A stretch of 40,387 nucleotides of DNA from an uncultured Trueperaceae bacterium. Lineage in GTDB: Bacteria; Deinococcota; Deinococci; Deinococcales; Trueperaceae. Where the stretch lies: the NCBI GenBank assembly GCA_913062675.1, contig CAJXWR010000011.1:1-40387 (forward strand). The letters run 5' to 3'. Position numbers and translations under genes: made by a program. Below are positions 1 to 7,913 of the stretch, piece by piece; within the stretch, counting starts at the first letter, position 1; every line of letters begins with the position of its first letter. Under the pieces are notes generated by a model. It made no database searches and was not told the origin of the DNA. It saw nothing but the letters and a program-made list of their open reading frames with translations.

Positions 1-2
1 AG

Positions 3-761
3 CGTGCCGATCGGCTTGGCCTTGCGCAGCTCTACCAGTTGCGGGGGCGCGTCGGACGAAGGAACACCGAAGCGTGGGCGTACCTCCTCTATCCCGGCCG
101 CTTGACCGAACAGGCGCAACGCCGCCTGTACGCCATCGCGGAACTCAACGACCTTGGGTCTGGACACCTGCTCGCCGAGAAGGACATGGAGATTCGCGGG
201 GTCGGCAACCTGCTCGGACCCGAGCAGCACGGCCACGTGAGCGCCGTGTCGCTCGAGGTGTACACCGAACTCCTCGCCGAGGAGGTCGCCAAGCTCAAGG
301 GTGAGGACGCCCCCAGCGACGCCCAGGCGGCACCGTCGATCGACCTGAACGTCGATGCGCGCCTGACCGCCACCTACCTCCCCGACGACGAGGAGCGCAT
401 CGCGGCGTACGGAGCGCTGGCCGAGGCGACCGGCCTCGCGCAGGTGAGTCGCATCGCCAAGGAACTCCGCGAACGCAGGGGTCCCTTCCCACCCGAGGTG
501 AACGCCTTCTTCGAACTCGTGAAACTACGGCTCCTCGCGCAAGGCAAGGGCGTCGCGTCGATCGTCGAGCACATGACCGACGTGCAAGTCTCGTTCCACG
601 CCACGTTCGACGATCTGGATTACGACCCCCGCAAGTTGCGGGAACTTCCGTTCACGGTGGAAGCCACCCGTTACCCACCCGGCTTCAGCATGCCCAAGCG
701 CGGCATCGCTTCCGATGCGCTCCCCGGTCACCTGCAACGCCTGCTGTACCTCGTGGGTTGA
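3..761 (+). CDS. mfd: Transcription-repair coupling factor Mfd, C-terminal part (5' end outside window)
   Basis: This is the last 252 residues of Mfd, the ATP-driven translocase that removes stalled RNA polymerase and recruits the UvrA repair machinery. The frame is open from the window edge. It begins inside helicase motif VI ([19 protein letters not shown]), followed by the Mfd-typical stretch with [16 protein letters not shown] and [11 protein letters not shown]. From about residue 115 comes the C-terminal regulatory (TRCF) domain, with [20 protein letters not shown]. RecG in this window shares motif VI, but the TRCF domain and [10 protein letters not shown] are specific to Mfd. The stop is a TGA at 759-761. 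The next gene converges from the other strand 37 bases on, and I see no clear terminator in that gap. The start lies upstream of the window. Confidence 0.95.
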   Translation, partial: RADRLGLAQLYQLRGRVGRRNTEAWAYLLYPGRLTEQAQRRLYAIAELNDLGSGHLLAEKDMEIRGVGNLLGPEQHGHVSAVSLEVYTELLAEEVAKLKGEDAPSDAQAAPSIDLNVDARLTATYLPDDEERIAAYGALAEATGLAQVSRIAKELRERRGPFPPEVNAFFELVKLRLLAQGKGVASIVEHMTDVQVSFHATFDDLDYDPRKLRELPFTVEATRYPPGFSMPKRGIASDALPGHLQRLLYLVG

Positions 762-798
762 ACGCGACCCGGAGGCTCGATGCCCTTCGCACGGTCGA

Positions 799-1278
799 TC
801 AGTCGAGCGGAACGTTCACGCCTAACCGCACGCCCCCCACCGTCACCCCGAGAGGACCCAGGAAGTACGTGTTCGCCTGGAACTCCGCGAAGCCGGTCAG
901 GCTTGGCGTGAAGGGAAACGCCGCGCCTGCCAACAGGCCGAGCCCGGCCAGGCCGTCGCTTTCCACCAGAAAGGCGCGCGGACCCACACCTAGGTACACG
1001 TCGGGTCCATCCACGCTCGGCAGGGTGTACAGCGCATCGACGTGCACCTCGGCGCCGTCACCACTCCCCACGTAGTACGTGCCGCCCACGCGCACGTCGA
1101 CCTGGCCGAACAGCACGTCCTCGAAACCCACGTGCGCGCTGACGGGAAGGCCGACGTACCCAAGCAGCGAAACGGCACCGGTCGAGGCGCCAAGGTACGA
1201 ATCTCGGTCTTGAGCGTGGGCCAACGCCAGGAACGACACGGCGGTGAGAAGCAAGATGCGAAGGATGCGTGGCTGCAT
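799..1278 (-). CDS. Small secreted, probably outer-membrane beta-barrel protein (paralogue 1)
   Basis: A 159-residue protein with a clear signal peptide (MQPRILRILLLTAVSFLALAHA, cut about residue 22). The rest is glycine-rich with alternating hydrophobic and polar residues, as in small outer-membrane barrels. It has no lipobox cysteine and no recognised enzyme motif. It is a paralogue of the next gene upstream (1419-1910): both carry G-(L/Y)-P-(V/G)-SAHVG near the mature N-terminus and a Y-L-GVG stretch in the middle. The ATG at 1278 is preferred over the upstream in-frame start because GGAGGT lies 6 bases before it and the signal peptide starts there. A TAGCGT box (about 1339-1344) upstream is a weak -10 candidate. 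The function is unknown; the barrel assignment is inferred from composition. Confidence 0.7.
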   Translation of the reverse strand: MQPRILRILLLTAVSFLALAHAQDRDSYLGASTGAVSLLGYVGLPVSAHVGFEDVLFGQVDVRVGGTYYVGSGDGAEVHVDALYTLPSVDGPDVYLGVGPRAFLVESDGLAGLGLLAGAAFPFTPSLTGFAEFQANTYFLGPLGVTVGGVRLGVNVPLD

Positions 1279-1354
1279 GGCGGTACCTCCAGGGGTCACG
1301 TCGGTCCGGTTGGTTCGGTCCGATCTCGCGAAACGCTACCCCATGGGCGTACCT

Positions 1355-1394
1355 GAGAGAAAACGTGCCGGTCTCCACGAGGGAGACCGGCACG
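1355..1394 (-). terminator. Intrinsic terminator after the paralogue at 1419-1910
   Basis: A perfect 13-bp stem (1364-1376 paired with 1382-1394, core GTGCCGGTCTCC/GGAGACCGGCAC) with a 5-base loop lies 25 bases past the stop of the 1419-1910 gene. Read on the minus strand, the hairpin is followed at once by TTTTCTCTC, the layout of a Rho-independent terminator. It separates the two paralogous secreted-protein genes, so they are probably separate transcripts. Confidence 0.85.
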
Positions 1395-1418
1395 CGGTCG
1401 TTCGATCCGTAACGAGGT

Positions 1419-1910
1419 TTAGAAGTCGAAGTGGTAGTTCACGCCTGCGCGGGCAAGGAAGCCAACCCCGGTCGCGCCTTCGTCGCCATCCTCGGTGTCG
1501 TACACGTCAATGCCGTAGTTCACGCCGCCTTCGGCGAACAGGCTGAAGTCGGCAAGGTCGAGACCGAGATCCATGAGGGCAACCTCCACACCGGCAATCC
1601 CGTGCACGGTGAACGAGGTCGAGGGGATGGTCATTCCACCCACGCCGAGGTACAGGGCGCCAGGAATGTCACCCGTGTCGACGGGAAGCCCGTAGAGAAG
1701 ATCCGCGCCGAGCGCGAGGCCGGTCGGTTCGACGTAGTCGTAGCCCAGGTTGACGCGGACGGAGAGGCCTTCGAGGCCCACGTCGGCAATCCCCACGTGC
1801 GCAGAGACGCCGGGGTAGCCGGCGCTTACGCCTGCCCAACCGGAATCCTGTGCCAGGGCGGCACCGCCAAGAACGAGCGAAGCGAGGAGCGTAACGAAGA
1901 TGGTGCGCAT
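1419..1910 (-). CDS. Small secreted, probably outer-membrane beta-barrel protein (paralogue 2)
   Basis: A 163-residue exported protein with signal peptide MRTIFVTLLASLVLGGAALA and mature start at about QDSGWAG. The mature part is rich in glycine and alternating hydrophobics, with repeated 'VGYxxP / SAHVG / YLGVGG' elements shared with the neighbouring 799-1278 gene. It ends in GVNYHFDF: a terminal phenylalanine with aromatics at alternating positions is the classic outer-membrane insertion signal read by BamA. I infer an 8-strand-type barrel. The ATG at 1910 is chosen over the much longer open frame because the signal peptide begins there and GAGGGACATC precedes it. A strong terminator follows the gene and a stem-loop lies in its leader. 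No enzymatic motif is visible and the role is unknown. Confidence 0.72.
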   Translation of the reverse strand: MRTIFVTLLASLVLGGAALAQDSGWAGVSAGYPGVSAHVGIADVGLEGLSVRVNLGYDYVEPTGLALGADLLYGLPVDTGDIPGALYLGVGGMTIPSTSFTVHGIAGVEVALMDLGLDLADFSLFAEGGVNYGIDVYDTEDGDEGATGVGFLARAGVNYHFDF

Positions 1911-1936
1911 GATGTCCCTCCAAAGAATGAGCGTTC

Positions 1937-1956
1937 TGGCGCGACGATTCGCGCCA
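1937..1956 (-). other. Stem-loop in the 5' leader of the 1419-1910 gene
   Basis: A perfect 8-bp stem, TGGCGCGA/TCGCGCCA, with a 4-base loop sits 26 bases upstream of the ATG. It is not followed by a T tract, so it does not look like a terminator. A TAGGGT box preceded by TGC (extended -10 form) lies just upstream, which would put the stem near the 5' end of the mRNA. Such 5' stems stabilise several abundant outer-membrane protein mRNAs; that role here is inference. Confidence 0.5.
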
Positions 1957-2022
1957 CATCCACCCAAAACCCTAGCACGCGACTTCAGGCGACCATGTGC
2001 AAAACACGGCATGACATAGGAC

Positions 2023-2313
2023 TTACGATTCGCTTGCGAAGCGTTCGCGCAACCGTCGTTCGTTCGACCGCACCAGCGGCGTGGCGCGGTTGCACGGCGG
2101 CAGGTCGCCATGCTGCTCGCGGTAGCGAGCGAGCAGGTCCGCCTCCTCCGTCTTGGGCACCCGGCTGTACGACCAGCGCCAGTACGACGCCACGCTCGCG
2201 ACGCACGCCCCCTCGCTCAAATGCTGCCGGATGCGGCGCGGCACGTCGCTGCCCGACTGTCCGATGTACACGAGGCGCTTCTCCGCATCGGCAATCTCGT
2301 ACACGCCCGGCAT
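2023..2313 (-). CDS. Stand-alone GIY-YIG nuclease-superfamily protein
   Basis: A 96-residue protein made of a single GIY-YIG domain. GVY (residues 3-5) and YIG (16-18) form the core; the expected Arg (about R29, in RRIRQHL), a Glu (about E57, in KTEEADLL) and an Asn (about N75, in PCNRATP) fit the metal-dependent active site. UvrC and homing nucleases carry this domain with extra DNA-binding parts, and none are present here. Small single-domain members are common and mostly uncharacterised. The ATG at 2313 has GGGAGGG before it. It lies 62 bases downstream of era in the same direction and may be co-transcribed with it. The domain call is good; the substrate is not known. Confidence 0.8.
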   Translation of the reverse strand: MPGVYEIADAEKRLVYIGQSGSDVPRRIRQHLSEGACVASVASYWRWSYSRVPKTEEADLLARYREQHGDLPPCNRATPLVRSNERRLRERFASES

Positions 2314-2375
2314 GGGATCCCTCCCACGGGGTCCGGGCAGTGTGTCGATGCGGCGCCAACGCGCGAAGATCGGCA

Positions 2376-3335
2376 CTACGATCCGTACCCCAACTCCCTG
2401 AGCGCTTCTGGGTCCATGCGCCAATCACGGCGCACGACCACCTCGAGGTCCAGGAAGATCTGCTGACTGAGGAATACCTCGAGTTGCTTGCGGGCCGTGC
2501 GCCCAATCTCCTTGATCATGCGGCCCCCGTGGCCAATCGCGATGCGGCGATGCTGCGGCTTCTCGACCCACAGGTCGGCTTGAATGATCAACGGTTGGCC
2601 GCGCGCCTCGTCCGCCTCCTCCCACCCGGTCACTTGAACCGCCACGCTGTACGGGAGTTCCTGGCGCAGGTGCATCATGGCGCTCTCGCGAATCAACTCG
2701 GCCGCCCATTGTTCGCGCGACTGGTCGCTGCGCAGGTCCTCGGGAAAGTAGAAGGGCGCCTCGGGAAGCAGTGCGAGCAGGTCCTCCCGCAGGTCGTACA
2801 CGGCCTCGGGATCGTCGAGCGCGGAGAGCATGTAGCGACGCGCGATGGTCGGACCGAGGTCGCCATACAGGTCCATGGCTTCCTCGGGGTACTTCGCGAC
2901 GTCGAGCTTGTTGCCAATCAGGTAGATGGGCGTCGTCGGGTCGATGCCCGTCAGCAGCCGCGCCACGTCCTTGTCCTCGTCGCCTGGGGGGCGGCGCAGG
3001 TCGACGACCCACAAGATGACTTCGACGTCGGCGATCGCCCCGCGAATCTCGCGGGTCATGAAGGTGTCGAGTTCGGTGCGGCCACGGTGAAGGCCCGGCG
3101 TGTCGACGAACACGAGTTGCCGGCGGTCCTCCCGGTCCGTCCAAATGCCGCGCACTCCCTTGCGGGTCGTTTGCGGCTTGGGGGTGATGGGCGCCACCTT
3201 CACGCCGAGAAGCGTGTTCAGGAGCGTGGATTTGCCCACGTTGGGCTTGCCGAGGATGGCCACGAACCCGCTGCGCATGGGTTCATCGCTTGCCTCGGGC
3301 GTGTTCATCAACAGGTGATCAGTGTCGTCGTTCAT
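2376..3335 (-). CDS. era: GTPase Era (16S rRNA/30S maturation)
   Basis: A 319-residue Era. The N-terminal G domain has Walker A GKPNVGKS (residues 29-36), DTPG (G3) and NKLD (G4). The C-terminal KH domain has the typical GHGGRMIKEIG loop. Era binds the 3' end of 16S rRNA and helps assemble the small subunit. The length is slightly above the usual 300 because of about 20 extra N-terminal residues. The first ATG is kept since AGGAGGT lies 4 bases upstream; the ATG at 3278 (before RSGFVAILG) is an alternative start that would give the common length. The initiator tRNA gene lies 61 bases upstream in the same direction, with a hairpin in between. The GIY-YIG gene follows. Confidence 0.96.
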   Translation of the reverse strand: MNDDTDHLLMNTPEASDEPMRSGFVAILGKPNVGKSTLLNTLLGVKVAPITPKPQTTRKGVRGIWTDREDRRQLVFVDTPGLHRGRTELDTFMTREIRGAIADVEVILWVVDLRRPPGDEDKDVARLLTGIDPTTPIYLIGNKLDVAKYPEEAMDLYGDLGPTIARRYMLSALDDPEAVYDLREDLLALLPEAPFYFPEDLRSDQSREQWAAELIRESAMMHLRQELPYSVAVQVTGWEEADEARGQPLIIQADLWVEKPQHRRIAIGHGGRMIKEIGRTARKQLEVFLSQQIFLDLEVVVRRDWRMDPEALRELGYGS

Positions 3336-3367
3336 GACGACCTCCTCGTCTGCACCGTCACGAGGAA

Positions 3368-3386
3368 GGGCCCCTTTCGGGGCCCC
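3368..3386 (-). terminator. Hairpin after the initiator tRNA gene
   Basis: A perfect 7-bp GGGCCCC/GGGGCCC stem with loop TTTC (GAAA on the minus strand) lies 10 bases past the tRNA 3' end and before era. On the minus strand it is followed by TTCCTC rather than a pure T tract, so it may terminate only part of the transcripts and let some reach era. It could also be a processing signal. Confidence 0.55.
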
Positions 3387-3396
3387 TCTCGGCGTT

Positions 3397-3473
<77 letters not shown>

Positions 3474-3487
3474 GCGGTGCAAACCGA

Positions 3488-3517
3488 AGTATACGAGATT
3501 GCTTGTCGTCAGGTCAA
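3488..3517 (-). promoter_or_regulatory. Promoter of the initiator tRNA
   Basis: On the minus strand, TTGACC (-35, 3512-3517) is followed after 18 bases by TATACT (-10, 3488-3493). The predicted transcription start is about 7-8 bases before the mature tRNA 5' end. Both boxes are close to the sigma-70-type consensus, as expected for a strong stable-RNA promoter. Confidence 0.85.
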
Positions 3518-3591
3518 GGTCATGTATTGGTTCAGGGCGTGGGGGACTTGCGCAAAACGTCGGTCGTCGCGGGTAGGCGAGGGTCGTTGCT

Positions 3592-4461
3592 TCAAGTTCC
3601 CGGAAAGGGATCGCCCGACAGGCAGGCCGCCTCGTCGAGAACGAGACGATCGATCGTGGGGGCGTCACCGCAGGCAGCGCAGCTTGGCCTCCGGTCGACC
3701 GCCACGCGCTGCGTCATCCACGTCCCCAAGTCCAGGTGCAGCAACCCCAATGGGGTTGCGGGCAGGGTGCCGGTCACGACCCGCATGGCCTCGAGCGCCA
3801 TCCAGGCACCCATCACGCCCGCGGCGGGTCCAATTATGCCCGCCTCCGCGCAGGACGGAATCGAGCCTGCGGGTGGTGATTCGGGGTGCAGGCAGCGGTA
3901 GCACGGGGCGCGCCGCCAGGCGCCATCCTCCCCGCGGTCGCGCACCAGTCGCGCCACTTGCCCCTCGACCCGCGAAACCGAGCCGAAGACGAGCGGGACG
4001 TCTTCCAGCACGCAGGCGTCGGACACCAGGTAACGGGTGGCGGGATTGTCGGTCGCATCGATTACCACGTCGTGGCCCCGAACCAGTTCACGCCCGTTGT
4101 CGGGTGAGAAGACCGTGGCCTGCGCCAACACGTGCAACTCGGGATCCACCTCCCGCGCGCGGGCGGCGGCGACCTCCACCTTCGGCCAACCGACGTCCTC
4201 CTCCCGGTAGAGGATCTGCCGGTGCAGGTCGGACCGGCGCACCTCGCCCGGTTCCACGAGCGTGAGGCGCCCCAATCCCGCACCGGCCAGGTACGCCACG
4301 GCCGGCGCGCCCAGGCCTCCGACCCCGACCACCAACACCGACGCCTTGGAAAGGGCGGCCTGGCCCTCCGGTCCCACTTCGGGCAGCACCAAGTGCCGCG
4401 CGAACCGTTCACGCCGCTCGGGCGGCAGGTTCGCGTGCAGCGCAGCGCGACGCTCGCTCAC
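3592..4461 (-). CDS. MoeB/ThiF-family adenylyltransferase
   Basis: A 289-residue E1-like enzyme that adenylates the C-terminal Gly-Gly of a ubiquitin-like sulfur carrier (MoaD, ThiS or TtuB type). The nucleotide motif GVGGLGAP (residues 46-53), DATDNP (135-140), CAEAG (204-208) and two zinc-binding CxxC pairs (187/190 and 261/264) are all present. There is no C-terminal rhodanese domain, so it is the short form. The GTG at 4461 overlaps the TGA of the upstream phosphorylase gene (GTGA), which fixes the start; the longer frame upstream lies inside that gene. A MoaD-like protein is encoded far away at 36899-37144 and is a possible partner. Whether it serves molybdopterin, thiamine or tRNA thiolation cannot be told from this window. 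Confidence 0.88.
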   Translation of the reverse strand: MSERRAALHANLPPERRERFARHLVLPEVGPEGQAALSKASVLVVGVGGLGAPAVAYLAGAGLGRLTLVEPGEVRRSDLHRQILYREEDVGWPKVEVAAARAREVDPELHVLAQATVFSPDNGRELVRGHDVVIDATDNPATRYLVSDACVLEDVPLVFGSVSRVEGQVARLVRDRGEDGAWRRAPCYRCLHPESPPAGSIPSCAEAGIIGPAAGVMGAWMALEAMRVVTGTLPATPLGLLHLDLGTWMTQRVAVDRRPSCAACGDAPTIDRLVLDEAACLSGDPFPGT

Positions 4462-5756
4462 GCGCCCGGCTCCCCAAGGGCGGGCAGAACCTCGAAGATC
4501 AACGGTGCCGGGGTCGCATCGTCCGCCACGCGAACGGCGCACGCCAGTGCCTCCCTCGCCTCTTCCAGTCCACGGCCGTCGCGGTGATGCACCGTGACGA
4601 GCGGGTCGCCTGCAGCGACGGCGTCCCCCACCTTGGCGTGCAGGGACACGCCGACCCCAAGGTCGACGGCATCCTCCTTCTTCGTGCGCCCCCCACCCAG
4701 GGCACGCACGACCTCACCCACCGCAAGGGCGTCGAGATCGGCAACGACGCCATCCCGGTCGCTCTCGAGTATCCACGTGTCGGGCGCAACGGCGAGCGCA
4801 TCAGGGTGATCCAGGTCGCCGCCTTGCGCTTCGATCCACGCATCGAACCGTTGGCGTGCCGAACCGTCGTCGAGCGCGCCCTCCACGACCGAGCGGTCGG
4901 TCGTGCGGCCCGACGCGGTCAGCACTTCGGTTGCCAGGGTGACGACCAGCTCGCGCAAGTCGTCCGGCCCTCGCCCTTCCAGCGTTTCGATCGCTTCCTG
5001 CACCTCGAGCGCATTCCCGACGGTGCGTCCGAGCGGCTGCTCCATGCTCGACAAGACCACCGCCACGTTGCGGCCCGCATGCGCACCAATGGCGCGCATC
5101 CTGCGGGCCAGGTCCCGCCCCGCCTCGAGGTCCTTCATGAACGCGCCCCGCCCCACCTTCACGTCGAGAACGATCGACTTCGCTCCCCCCGCCAGTTTCT
5201 TGCTCATCACGCTCGCCGCGATCAACGGGGGAGACCCCACCGTCGCCGTTGCGTCCCGCAGGGCGTAGAGCACGCCATCGGCGGGCGCCATGGCCTTCGA
5301 CTGTCCCGCCACCACGACGCCCACCTCGCGCGCCTGCCGGAGGAACGCTGCCTCGTCGAGTGCCACGCGGAAACCCGGGATGGACTCGAGCTTGTCGATC
5401 GTCCCGCCCGTATGGCCCAAGCCACGACCCGACGCCTTCGCGACCGTTGCACCCAACGTGGCGAGTAGCGGGGCGAGCACGAGCGTCGTCTTGTCCCCCA
5501 CACCGCCCGTCGAGTGCTTGTCGACGGTGTACGGCAAGTCGCCTAGGTCGAGCCGGGCACCGCTATCGGCCATCGCCTCGGTCAGGACGCCCGTCTCGTG
5601 GTCATCGAGACCCCGGAACATCACTGCCATCAGCCAGGCGGCCGCCTGGTAGTCCGGGACGTCCCCCGACGCCACGCTCATCACGAACGCCTGGAGGGAC
5701 GCATCGTCGTGGCGTTCACCATCACGCTTCGCAGCAAGGAACGCGGGCAGGTTCAT
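4458..5756 (-). CDS. pdp: Pyrimidine-nucleoside phosphorylase (thymidine phosphorylase family)
   Basis: A 432-residue member of the thymidine/pyrimidine-nucleoside phosphorylase family, which splits (deoxy)uridine or thymidine with phosphate into base and (deoxy)ribose-1-phosphate. The family signature SGRGLGHTGGTIDKLE is intact, preceded by DKHSTGGVGDKTT, the phosphate and nucleoside site. The length fits the Gram-positive type Pdp better than E. coli DeoA (440), but Pdp and DeoA are not safely separated by eye. The ATG lies 4 bases after the murE stop and its own TGA overlaps the moeB start. Together with the two deoxynucleoside kinases in the same operon it points to nucleoside salvage. 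Confidence 0.93.
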   Translation of the reverse strand: MNLPAFLAAKRDGERHDDASLQAFVMSVASGDVPDYQAAAWLMAVMFRGLDDHETGVLTEAMADSGARLDLGDLPYTVDKHSTGGVGDKTTLVLAPLLATLGATVAKASGRGLGHTGGTIDKLESIPGFRVALDEAAFLRQAREVGVVVAGQSKAMAPADGVLYALRDATATVGSPPLIAASVMSKKLAGGAKSIVLDVKVGRGAFMKDLEAGRDLARRMRAIGAHAGRNVAVVLSSMEQPLGRTVGNALEVQEAIETLEGRGPDDLRELVVTLATEVLTASGRTTDRSVVEGALDDGSARQRFDAWIEAQGGDLDHPDALAVAPDTWILESDRDGVVADLDALAVGEVVRALGGGRTKKEDAVDLGVGVSLHAKVGDAVAAGDPLVTVHHRDGRGLEEAREALACAVRVADDATPAPLIFEVLPALGEPGA

Positions 5757-5760
5757 GCCG

Positions 5761-7275
5761 TCACTCTAGCGAAGGCGACGCAGGCAGCGTGTGCGTCGCG
5801 GACCCCTCGAGCCGCTCGCTCAGCGCCCGTTGGAGTTCCTCGCGCTCGCTCCACGGCAAGGTTTCCCCCGAGCGTTCGAGGGTCGATTCGTGACCTTTGC
5901 CGGCCAGAAGCAGCACGTCCCCCGGCTCCGCGAGACCTACGGCAACGCGAATCGCTTCCCGCCGGTCCGGAATCACGAAGAAGGTCGAACCCTCCACGCC
6001 CCCGGCCGCCACCGCCCCCTCCCGCATTTGCGAGAGGATGGCCGTCACGTCCTCACTGCGCGAATCCTCCTCGGTGAGAACCGCAACGTCCGCGTGCCTT
6101 ACCGCGACCTCGCCGAGCGGTGCGCGCTTCGCGGGGTCGCGCTCCCCCGCGGCGCCCACCAGCACGATGCGACGTCCTGTTGGATTGAGCGCGTCGAGCG
6201 CCTTCGTCAACGCGGCGGGCGTGTGCGCGAAATCCACGAGCGCGACGAACGGCTCCGCCTGGATGCGTTCCATGCGACCGGGAACGCCTGGGAAGGTGGC
6301 GAGGCGCGCGGTGGCCAGCTCGACCGGGACGCCCTCATGCACGGCCGCAGCGATGGCAGCCGCCGCATTCCACGCGTTGAAACGGCCCGGCAACGGGAGG
6401 TCGAAGACGTGTTCGTCGCCCTCCGGTGAACGCAACCGCGCGCGTAAGCCCGCAGGCTGCGATTCGACGTCGAGGAGGCGCCAATCCGCGTCGGCCCGTT
6501 CGCCGTAGGACGTGACGCTCGCCGCCTTCGCAGCGAACGTGTCGAAGGAGGCGTCGTCGCGGTTCAACACCGCGTGCGGCGCGCGCTCCACGAGGGTCGC
6601 CTTCGCCGCTCGGTACGCTTCGAACGTCCCATGGAAATCGAGGTGTTCGGGCGTCAGGTTCGTCACCACGGCCAGGTCGTACGCCACCGCCTCGAGTCGC
6701 TGCAACGCCAACCCATGCGAACTCGACTCGAGCACGACGTGACCCGAACCGTCGTCCACCGCCGTCGCCAGGAAATCTTGCACCACGTCCGCTTCCGGGG
6801 TCGTGAAGTGTCCAACCGGCGCACCCGGTGCGTCACCGAGACGCACCATCGCGGTCGAGAACAGCGCCGACGGGGCGTGACCCTGCAAGGTCCACCAGAG
6901 CAGCGCCGAGGTGGTCGTCTTCCCGTCGGTGCCCGTCACGCCGATCACGCGGAGCTTGCGCGAGGGCCAACCGTGCAACGCCGCGGCGAGTCGCGCCACG
7001 GCTGCGAGATCGTCCTCCACGGTCAGGTACGGCACGCCAGCCAGTGACGCGAGGGGCGGTTCGTTGCGCGACCCGACCACAAGGACGGCACCTGCCTCCA
7101 CCACGGCCGGCAGGAAGTCATGCCCATCGAAGCGGGCGCCACGCCGCGCGACGAAAACCGACCCTGGCGTCACGCGTGACGCATCCTGCGTCACGCCCGT
7201 CACGACCGTGTCCGGCACGTCGAGACGCGTCGCCTGCTCCGGATACGCGGCGAGGATCAGCGCGCGAAGTCGCAT
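5761..7275 (-). CDS. murE: UDP-N-acetylmuramoyl-tripeptide synthetase (MurE-type Mur ligase)
   Basis: A 504-residue Mur ligase that adds the third, diamino, residue to UDP-MurNAc-L-Ala-D-Glu in the cytoplasm. It has the N-terminal UDP-binding domain, ATP loop TGTDGKT (115-121), a Lys expected to be carbamylated (K225, in AAKATL), and the C-terminal domain with GKGHES. The residue-3 selectivity motif that is DNPR in meso-diaminopimelate enzymes reads EDSR here (about 403-406). The Arg is kept and the Asn and Pro are changed. That argues against simple transfer of the 'DAP ligase' label; Deinococcus and Thermus use L-ornithine at this position. The ATG has GAGGAGC before it. Kinase genes lie upstream and pdp starts 4 bases after the stop. 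Confidence 0.92.
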   Translation of the reverse strand: MRLRALILAAYPEQATRLDVPDTVVTGVTQDASRVTPGSVFVARRGARFDGHDFLPAVVEAGAVLVVGSRNEPPLASLAGVPYLTVEDDLAAVARLAAALHGWPSRKLRVIGVTGTDGKTTTSALLWWTLQGHAPSALFSTAMVRLGDAPGAPVGHFTTPEADVVQDFLATAVDDGSGHVVLESSSHGLALQRLEAVAYDLAVVTNLTPEHLDFHGTFEAYRAAKATLVERAPHAVLNRDDASFDTFAAKAASVTSYGERADADWRLLDVESQPAGLRARLRSPEGDEHVFDLPLPGRFNAWNAAAAIAAAVHEGVPVELATARLATFPGVPGRMERIQAEPFVALVDFAHTPAALTKALDALNPTGRRIVLVGAAGERDPAKRAPLGEVAVRHADVAVLTEEDSRSEDVTAILSQMREGAVAAGGVEGSTFFVIPDRREAIRVAVGLAEPGDVLLLAGKGHESTLERSGETLPWSEREELQRALSERLEGSATHTLPASPSLE

Positions 7276-7285
7276 GCCACGCTCC

Positions 7286-7912
7286 TCACTTCCGCACCAC
7301 CGGTGGCGTCACGCCATGCCGCTCCAAGTGCGCGCAGACCGCCTCGAAATCGGCTTCGCGCGCCACGAAGTCCAAACTGTCTGCATCGACCGTCACGACG
7401 CGCGCCGCGTCGAACGACTCGGCGAACGCGTCGTACAGCACGTTCAAGCTCTCGAGGTACGCCACGTCGATGCCGCTCTCGTAGCCACGCCCACGTGACG
7501 CGATGCGGGTCTGCAGCGTCGGGATTGACGCGCGCAGGTACACCATCAAGTCGGGCGGTCGGAGCGTCGAGGCGATCGCCTCGTACATGCGGCGGTACGA
7601 ACCGAAATCCCGGTCGTCCATCACCCCCCGCGTCCACAACGCCCGCGCGAACACCTCGGCATCCTCGTAGATCGTGCGGTCCTGAATGATGCGATCGCCC
7701 GGGTTCACCTGCCGCAAGTGTTGCCGCAAGCGCTCGGCCAGGAAGAACAACTGCGAGTGGAACGCCCAACGCTCCATGTCGCGATAGAAATCGGGAAGGT
7801 ACGGGTTCTCGTCCACCGCTTCGAACACCGGTTCGAGACCGTACCGGTCCGCGAGCCGTCGCGTGAGCGTCGACTTGCCGACGCCAATGTTGCCCGCGAC
7901 CGCGAGGAACAC
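7286..7912 (-). CDS. Deoxynucleoside kinase (dGK/dAK family), copy 1
   Basis: A 208-residue deoxynucleoside kinase that phosphorylates a deoxynucleoside to its 5'-monophosphate. The P-loop GNIGVGKST lies at residues 7-15, the substrate-site glutamate in FEAVDENPYLPDFY, the DR(S/T) motif as QDRTIYED, and a C-terminal lid with the Arg-rich RIASRGRGYE. The start is GTG (7912), one base after the stop of copy 2, so the two are translationally coupled. Bacteria with two such genes side by side usually make one deoxyguanosine kinase and one deoxyadenosine/deoxycytidine kinase; I cannot say which is which. MurE starts 10 bases downstream of its stop. Confidence 0.9.
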   Translation of the reverse strand: MFLAVAGNIGVGKSTLTRRLADRYGLEPVFEAVDENPYLPDFYRDMERWAFHSQLFFLAERLRQHLRQVNPGDRIIQDRTIYEDAEVFARALWTRGVMDDRDFGSYRRMYEAIASTLRPPDLMVYLRASIPTLQTRIASRGRGYESGIDVAYLESLNVLYDAFAESFDAARVVTVDADSLDFVAREADFEAVCAHLERHGVTPPVVRK

Positions 7913-7913
7913 G

